Program-made: the position numbers and the translations under genes
Source: Streptomyces sp. XD-27
GTDB lineage: Bacteria; Actinomycetota; Actinomycetes; Streptomycetales; Streptomycetaceae
Reading direction: 5' to 3'
NCBI RefSeq assembly: GCF_030553055.1
Contig: NZ_CP130713.1
Span: 6,076,001-6,140,000, forward strand
Length of the DNA stretch: 64,000 nt
Notes under the pieces: generated by a model
Told to the model about the DNA's origin: nothing
The model's database searches: none
Seen by the model: the letters and a program-made list of their open reading frames with translations, nothing else
Part shown: positions 58,865 through 64,000 of the stretch, piece after piece
Layout: each line of letters opens with the position of its first letter
Position numbering within the stretch: position 1 is the stretch's first letter

Positions 58865-59974
58865 CTAGTCCTGCTTCTTGCGGCGCGTGCCGAACACGAT
58901 CTCGTCCCAGCTCGGTACCGCCGCCCGGCGGCCCGGGCGGACGCCGTCCGCCTCCGCCTGGCGGTCGGTCGTGCCGGTGAGCCGTTCGCGGTGCCCGGCC
59001 ACCGAACGGGGCATCAGCACATCCGCGTACGCCGCGCCCGCGCCTGCGCTCGCCGCCGGGGCGGGCGGCTCGACCGCCTCCGGCTCCTCGGCGGGCTCGT
59101 CCGACGGGTCGGACGGCGGCCCCGACTGCTCGGGCACGACCATGTCGCCCCGGAAGCTCGGCACCGCCTCCAGCAGGCTGGTCAGCGAGTCACGTTCGCG
59201 TTCGCCGCCGCTGACCCCGCTGTCGTCGGCGGCCACGGCCTCCGTGTCGGCGTCGGAGTGCGGTGCCGACAGGGGGCGTTCCAGCCGCTCCAGTCGGTCG
59301 AGCCGGTCGGTGGAGCGCTCGGGGCGGTCGGGCCGGTCGAGTACCCGGTCCCGGGGCAGCCGCGCGATCCTGGGTACGAACGGAAAGCTCGGCTCGGGCG
59401 TGTCGTCGGTCTCGCCGATCAGCGCCCGCGCTTCGTCGTCGACCGCCTGTACCAGCCGCCGGGGCGGGTCGTACGTCCAGCTCGCCGAGTGCGGCTCCCC
59501 GGCGACGCGGTAGACGAGCAGCACCTCCCACGTGCCGTCGTCGCGCCGCCACGAGTCCCACTGCGCGGTGTCCTTCTCGGCGCCGCGCAGCAGCAGACGC
59601 TCGGTGACGGCCTCGCCCAGCTGCGGCCCGGTGTTCTCACCGGGGCGGCGGACGGGAGTCTTACGGGCGCGCTCGGCCATGAACGCGCGCTCGGCGAGCA
59701 CCGGTCCTTCGAAGCGGCGCACCCGGTCCACCGAGATGCCGGCCATCTGGGCGACCTCTTCCGCGGTCGCACCGGCTCGTATACGCGCCTGGATGTCGCG
59801 GGGCCGCAGATGGCTCTCGACCTCGATCTCGATCTGGCCGAGCCGGGCACGGTCGTTGCGCACCGCGGCGCGCAGCCGTTCGTCGATCGGTAGCGTGTAC
59901 TCCGTGCTGTCCGCAGCCTTGAGCACCAGCCGTGTGCCGTCGTTGCTGACGGCCACGACACGCAGTTCGGGCAT
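58865..59974 (-). CDS. sepH: Divisome regulator SepH (DUF3071)
   Basis: SepH binds FtsZ and promotes assembly of division rings in Streptomyces. The 369-residue protein has the N-terminal DUF3071 domain (MPELRVVAVSNDGTRLVL; LRPRDIQARIRAGATAEEVA) with a helix-turn-helix-like segment near residues 70-90. A long disordered acidic/Pro-rich middle follows, and a conserved C-terminal end (RRAAVPSWDEIVFGTRRKK) that is typical of SepH. ATG 59974 behind GAGGTCCCC gives the standard N-terminus; the 106-codon open extension upstream is not coding. Confidence 0.93.
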   Translation of the reverse strand: MPELRVVAVSNDGTRLVLKAADSTEYTLPIDERLRAAVRNDRARLGQIEIEVESHLRPRDIQARIRAGATAEEVAQMAGISVDRVRRFEGPVLAERAFMAERARKTPVRRPGENTGPQLGEAVTERLLLRGAEKDTAQWDSWRRDDGTWEVLLVYRVAGEPHSASWTYDPPRRLVQAVDDEARALIGETDDTPEPSFPFVPRIARLPRDRVLDRPDRPERSTDRLDRLERLERPLSAPHSDADTEAVAADDSGVSGGERERDSLTSLLEAVPSFRGDMVVPEQSGPPSDPSDEPAEEPEAVEPPAPAASAGAGAAYADVLMPRSVAGHRERLTGTTDRQAEADGVRPGRRAAVPSWDEIVFGTRRKKQD

Positions 59975-60449
59975 GGGGACCTCCCGGGTGGTGCCTGCCG
60001 ACGTCACGTGCGTCGCTGCCGTTCTCCCGCTAGACGAGTGTGGCCTGCCCGGGTGCAGCCTGCCACAACATTGCCGAGTTGCCCGGCGTGTCGGGTCTGG
60101 GCCCCGATCCGCCGTTATGGCACGGTTACCTGTTCGCAACTCATAGTGACGGTCGTCACTCTGTGCAGCAAGTCCCCTGCCATGTCGCGGCGCCGCCGGT
60201 CGAGTTGCCGCTGGTCGACCCCTCCCGCTGGGTCCGGGCGGCCGGACGGGAAAGCGGGGCCAAGGCTCGCCACAGTACTCCATTCGGGCCACCTGGGTGG
60301 ACCGGCGCGCCAGCCAAGTTCACGCCAGACGGCTGAGTTCCGCCCCTCCGGCGCGGCCGCCGGAATCCGGTGGCGTGTCGAGTTTCACAGAAGCGTCAGA
60401 AATGGAACTACTCGCTTCGCTCGGAAGTCACTTGTGGTTGCAAGGTGGC
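59975..60449. promoter_or_regulatory. Divergent region between sepH and a membrane protein gene
   Basis: This 475-bp gap is partly AT-richer than its flanks and should hold both promoters. A 16-bp palindrome AGTGACGGTCGTCACT (60145-60160, 7-bp arms) is the only clear element. I found no supported gene or RNA. Confidence 0.5.
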
Positions 60450-61319
60450 ATGAACGGTCGATCAAGGGCAGAGATGGGCGTCAGAGCCGAAAGTGAGGAA
60501 AAGTCGGCGGGAAGCGGCGGAAAGGCGGAAACCCGACGCCTCGAGCTGAGTGTCGCTCAGGTCGCGGGCAGCGCGCTGGCGGCTGTCGCCGCGGCCGTAC
60601 TCGCCTCCAAACTGGGTGTGTACGGAACCATCATCGGCGCCGGCGTGGTGAGCGTGGTGGCCACGGCCGGAGGTTCGGTCTTCCAGCATCTGTTCCGGCG
60701 TACCGGTGAGCAGTTGAAGGAAGTGACGGTCCAGGCCCGGCCCAAGTCCGGGACCGGCGCCCGCGATTCCCACCCACCGGTGCCCGGCGCGTACGGCGAA
60801 GCGACGACGCACGGCACGCGGCTGCGCGGCTGGAAGCGTCCCGCCCTGGCGGCGGGCACGGTCTTCGCCCTCGCGATGGGGGCCATCACCGGAATCGAGA
60901 TGTTCTCCGGCGGGCCGGTGTCCAACGTCTGGGGTGGCGACCACGGCGGCACCACCGTGGGCAACAGCGTGGGCGACGGCGGCTCCCGGCGCTCCACCCC
61001 GCGCCCCGACCCGACGCCCGGCGCCCCGTCCCCGGGCGGCGAAACCCCGGCAGGCGGCGGCGCGACGCCCACTCCGACCCCGACCCCGTCGAAGACCCCG
61101 ACCGGTGACGGCGACGGTACGTCCAGGCCGGACGGCACCGCCACGCCCACTCCGAGCCCCACTCCCACCCCGACCCCCTCGCCGGGCACCGGCGCTACGG
61201 GTGGCGACGCGGGCCACGGCGACGAGGACGGCACGGACACCGGTGCGACCACACCACCCGCGACCCCCGCCAACCCCGCGACCGGCGACTCCAACGGGGG
61301 CACCACCGCCGGCCGCTGA
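60450..61319 (+). CDS. Membrane protein with Pro/Thr-rich tail, unknown function
   Basis: I do not recognise a characterised family. From ATG 60450 (AAGGTGG upstream; ATG 60474 is an alternative with AAGGG) the protein has 289 residues. It has a charged N-terminus, a long hydrophobic region (AQVAGSALAAVAAAVLASKL and YGTIIGAGVVSVVATAGG), then a charged linker. A second helix (PALAAGTVFALAMGAITGIE) leads into a long extracytoplasmic tail made of Pro, Thr, Gly and Asp. The tail looks disordered and possibly wall-spanning. It is divergent from sepH, so a link to division or the envelope is conceivable but unproven. Confidence 0.72.
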   Translation: MNGRSRAEMGVRAESEEKSAGSGGKAETRRLELSVAQVAGSALAAVAAAVLASKLGVYGTIIGAGVVSVVATAGGSVFQHLFRRTGEQLKEVTVQARPKSGTGARDSHPPVPGAYGEATTHGTRLRGWKRPALAAGTVFALAMGAITGIEMFSGGPVSNVWGGDHGGTTVGNSVGDGGSRRSTPRPDPTPGAPSPGGETPAGGGATPTPTPTPSKTPTGDGDGTSRPDGTATPTPSPTPTPTPSPGTGATGGDAGHGDEDGTDTGATTPPATPANPATGDSNGGTTAGR

Positions 61320-61361
61320 GCCGCATCGGGCCGCCGGGCCGCGTCAGGTCGCCGGGCCGCG

Positions 61362-62684
61362 TCAGGCCCCCAGCACCCGCCGCAGGTAGTCGTTCCCGAA
61401 GACCCGCCCCGGGTCCAACCGGTCGCGCAGCGCGGTGAACTCCCCGTACCGCGGATAGACCCCGGCCAGATACCCGGCGTCGCGGCTGTGCAGCTTGCCC
61501 CAGTGCGGCCGTCCCCCGTGCGCGGTCATGATCCGCTCCACCGCCGTGAAGTACGCCTGGTGCGGGGTGCCCCGGTACATGTGCACGGCGATGTACGCGC
61601 TGTCCCGGCCGTACGCGGTGGACAGCGGTACGTCGTCGGCGGGCGCGGTCCGCACCTCCACCGGGAAGCCGACCCGGAAGTCCGAGCGGTCCACGGTCGC
61701 CTTCAGCTCGCGCAGCACCTCGACGGCCGCCTCGCGCGGCACCGCGTACTCCATCTCCAGGAAGCGGACCCGGCGCGGGCTGGTGAAGACCTTGTGGGGG
61801 ATGTCGGTGTACGTACGGGCCGACAGGGCGCGGCTGGAGAGCCGGGCGATGCCCGGGATCGTGGCCGGTACCGCCCGCCCCAGCGCGCAGGCCGCCCGGA
61901 AGACCCCGTTGGACAGCAACTCGTCGTCGATCCAGCCGCTGACCCGGCCGAGCGGGGCGGCGGGGCCCTCGGTGCGGTTGTTGCGCTTGGTGGTGCAGCG
62001 GTCGGTGTGCGGGAACCAGTAGAACTCGAAGTGCTCGTTGTCCGCGACGAGTTCGTCGAAGGATCCGGTCACCTGGTCGAAGGACATGGGTTCTTCACGG
62101 GCGGTGAGCAGGAACTCCGGCTCCACCGCGAAGGTGATCGAACTGACCACCCCCAGCGCGCCGAGCCCCAGCCGGGCCGCCGCGAAGACCTCCGGGTTCT
62201 CGGTCGGCGAGCAGCGCAGCACCGAGCCGTCCGCCGTCACCAGTTCGAGGCCGCGGATCTGGGCGGCCAGCGAGGCGCTGTCGCGGCCGGTGCCGTGGGT
62301 GCCTGTGCTGGTCGCCCCGGCCGCGGTCTGCACCATGATGTCGCCCATGTTGGTCAGCGACAGCCCGTGCGCGGAGAGGGTCTCGTTCAGCCGCCGCAGC
62401 GGGGTGCCGGCCGCCACGGTCACCGTGCCGGCCGCGCGGTCCAGCCCGGTCACCCCGGTCAACCGGTCGGGCCGGATCAGCACCCCGTCGGTGGCGGCCG
62501 CGGCGGTGAAGGAGTGGCCGGTGCCGGCGGCCTTCACCGCCAGGCCCTCGGCGGCCGCCGCGCGGACCGCCGCCGCCAGTTCCTCCGTGGACGCCGGGGA
62601 CACCGTCCGTACCGGATGGACGGTGACATTCCCCGCCCAGTTATGCCAAGTGCCGCTGCTCCGCCCGGTCCTCGTCGTGGCCAT
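61362..62684 (-). CDS. FAD-dependent aldonolactone-oxidase-like protein
   Basis: The 440-residue protein has an FAD_binding_4 domain with the VAO-type motif KAAGTGHSF (the His may carry covalent FAD) and GATSTGTHGTG. A C-terminal ALO domain ends in HWGKLH and DPGRVFGNDYL. Relatives oxidise L-gulono-, D-arabinono- or related lactones and alditols. ATG 62684 is needed to keep the conserved WHNWAGN, so the gene overlaps the upstream transporter by 44 bp. Confidence 0.88.
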   Translation of the reverse strand: MATTRTGRSSGTWHNWAGNVTVHPVRTVSPASTEELAAAVRAAAAEGLAVKAAGTGHSFTAAAATDGVLIRPDRLTGVTGLDRAAGTVTVAAGTPLRRLNETLSAHGLSLTNMGDIMVQTAAGATSTGTHGTGRDSASLAAQIRGLELVTADGSVLRCSPTENPEVFAAARLGLGALGVVSSITFAVEPEFLLTAREEPMSFDQVTGSFDELVADNEHFEFYWFPHTDRCTTKRNNRTEGPAAPLGRVSGWIDDELLSNGVFRAACALGRAVPATIPGIARLSSRALSARTYTDIPHKVFTSPRRVRFLEMEYAVPREAAVEVLRELKATVDRSDFRVGFPVEVRTAPADDVPLSTAYGRDSAYIAVHMYRGTPHQAYFTAVERIMTAHGGRPHWGKLHSRDAGYLAGVYPRYGEFTALRDRLDPGRVFGNDYLRRVLGA

Positions 62685-63909
62685 CCGCCCCTGACCTTCC
62701 CCTCGCCTGCGGTGTCACCCGCTGTGGCGCCGGCCGCAGCAGCCGGCGGTAGCCGAGGAAGCCCACCGCCGCCGCGAGCGCTCCGGACGCCGTCGAGACC
62801 ACGTACCCGGCACCGGCCCCGGCGGCGTCGACCACCGCACCGGCGGCCGACGAGCCGAGCGCCGCCCCGACCGCGAGCCCCGTGCTCGTCCAGGTCATGC
62901 CCTCGGTCAGTTTCGCGCGTGGTACGTGCCGCTCGACCAGGGCCATGGTGGTGACCATCGTCGGTGCGATGGACAGGCCCGCGACGAAGAGCGCCACGGC
63001 CAGGAACTGCAGGCTCCCGACCAGTTGGAGGGGGATCATACTCACGGCCATGGCGCACACGCCCAGCAGCCACCGGCGGGCCGCGGACCCCTTGAGGTCC
63101 AGCAGGCCGAAGACCACGCCCGCCAGGCAGGAGCCGAGCGCGTAGACGGCGAGTACCAGGCTCGCCGCGGCCTTGTGCCCCTCCTCCTCGGCGAACGCCA
63201 CGGTCACCACGTCCACCGCGCCGAAGATGCCCCCGGTCGCCACGAAGGTGGCCACCAGGACCTGCAGGCCGGGGGAGCGCAGCGCCGAACCGCCCGCGTG
63301 CTGCTCGCGCGGATGCGGCACGGGCTCGGTGGCGCGCTGCGCGGTGAGCAGGAAGACCCCGGCCGTCAGGAAGCAGGCGGCGAGCAGCGGGCCCGCCTCG
63401 GGGAACCAGGCCGTGGACAGTCCGATGGACAGGATCGGCCCCACGATGAAGCACGCCTCGTCGACGACCGACTCGAAGGCGTAGGCGGTGTGCAACTCAC
63501 GCGGGGAGTCCTGGTAGATCGCCGCCCAGCGCGCCCGCACCATCGAGCCGACGCTGGGCACGCAGCCGGCCACCGCGGCGAACACGAACAGCGTCCAGTC
63601 CGGCCACCCGCGGTGCGCGCTCACCAGCAGCCCCGCCGCGCCCGTCGCCGCGACCAGGGTGGCCGGCCGCAGGACCCGGCGCTGGCCGTAGCGGTCGACC
63701 AGCCGGGATATCTGGGGTCCCACGGCGGCGGCGGAGAGCGCCACGGCGGCCGCGAGCCCGCCCGCGAGGCCGTACCGGCCGGTGAGCTGCGAGATCATCG
63801 TGACCACGCCGATGCCCATCATCGACAGGGGCATCCGGCCGAGGAAGCCGGCCGCGGAGAAGCCCTTGGCGCCGGGAGCGGCGAAGATCAGGCGATAGGG
63901 ACTGGGCAC
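62641..63909 (-). CDS. MFS transporter (12 TMS)
   Basis: The 422-residue major facilitator protein has about 12 hydrophobic segments and a motif-A-like VDRYGQRRVLRPA after helix 2. It starts at GTG 63909, about 90 bp from the window edge, with GGAGCG just upstream. Its 3' end overlaps the flavoenzyme gene by 44 bp, so the two are cotranscribed, and the carrier may move the oxidase substrate or product. Substrate is unknown. Confidence 0.87.
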   Translation of the reverse strand: MPSPYRLIFAAPGAKGFSAAGFLGRMPLSMMGIGVVTMISQLTGRYGLAGGLAAAVALSAAAVGPQISRLVDRYGQRRVLRPATLVAATGAAGLLVSAHRGWPDWTLFVFAAVAGCVPSVGSMVRARWAAIYQDSPRELHTAYAFESVVDEACFIVGPILSIGLSTAWFPEAGPLLAACFLTAGVFLLTAQRATEPVPHPREQHAGGSALRSPGLQVLVATFVATGGIFGAVDVVTVAFAEEEGHKAAASLVLAVYALGSCLAGVVFGLLDLKGSAARRWLLGVCAMAVSMIPLQLVGSLQFLAVALFVAGLSIAPTMVTTMALVERHVPRAKLTEGMTWTSTGLAVGAALGSSAAGAVVDAAGAGAGYVVSTASGALAAAVGFLGYRRLLRPAPQRVTPQARGRSGADGHDEDRAEQRHLA

Positions 63910-64000
63910 AGGGCAGCGCTCCGCCGGTCAGCGTGGTAAGGGATGTAGGTAGCCGATACAGCTTACGGTCCCCGGCGGGGGGCGCACACCCGGATTTCCG

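Overview
The window is chromosomal DNA of a Streptomyces. It is very GC-rich with near-saturated G/C at third codon positions. It carries the Streptomyces-type principal sigma factor gene hrdB next to a whiH-type sporulation regulator, the divisome regulator sepH, lexA beside nrdR-nrdJ, and parE/parC. From memory, this order matches the conserved core of the S. coelicolor chromosome, so most of the window is core genome, not an island. I saw no rRNA, tRNA, CRISPR array, insertion sequence, integrase or att site.

Layout. 1-3.8 kb: end of a siderophore locus (IucA/IucC synthetase, GNAT acyltransferase, second IucA/IucC synthetase with a 30-bp minisatellite). 3.9-10.8 kb: DinG-like helicase, lexA (frameshifted in this sequence) and nrdR-nrdJ, with an SOS-like box and two NrdR boxes between lexA and nrdR. 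10.8-19.9 kb: three TetR regulators, each facing a divergent target across visible palindromes (amidase, ABC-F ATPase, DHA2 drug exporter), plus a DUF4937-like protein, a histidine phosphatase and an ADP-ribosylglycohydrolase. 20-26 kb: nucleic-acid maintenance genes (RNase HII, two unknowns, a RecQ helicase fused to a phosphoribosyltransferase-like domain, DUF4192). 26.2-30 kb: Nudix/NrtR-like regulator, whiH with a candidate sigma-WhiG promoter, and hrdB. 30-36.3 kb: secreted trypsin-like protease with a TTA codon, DUF7455, parE, DUF485 plus sodium:solute symporter. 36.4-45 kb: CitA/CitB-type two-component system, an iron-box-controlled sucrase/ferredoxin-like protein, two divergent citrate synthase homologues (one with an N-terminal MerR-type helix-turn-helix), and parC. 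45-50.7 kb: M16 protease pair, cyclic-di-AMP riboswitch with an M23 peptidase, GntR regulator and HPr. 50.8-64 kb: GNAT/acyl-CoA ligase fusion (frameshifted), DUF5998, phosphodiesterase-like protein, thymidine kinase, VOC protein, rhodanese, sepH, a Pro/Thr-rich membrane protein, an aldonolactone-oxidase-like flavoenzyme and an MFS transporter.

Functional threads. DNA replication and repair dominate (lexA, dinG, nrdRJ, rnhB, recQ-like, parE, parC, tdk), alongside developmental control (whiH, hrdB, sepH, the TTA-containing protease, the c-di-AMP-controlled wall hydrolase). Iron appears twice (siderophore synthetases and the iron box). Carbon sensing is represented by CitAB with an SSS symporter, the citrate synthase pair and HPr.

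Caution. Four genes (lexA, an amidase, a TetR regulator and the GNAT/ligase fusion) are each broken by what looks like one missing base. In three of them the loss sits in a run of four G or C where five would restore the frame. This looks more like a systematic sequence error than biology, and it should be settled before lexA is called inactive.
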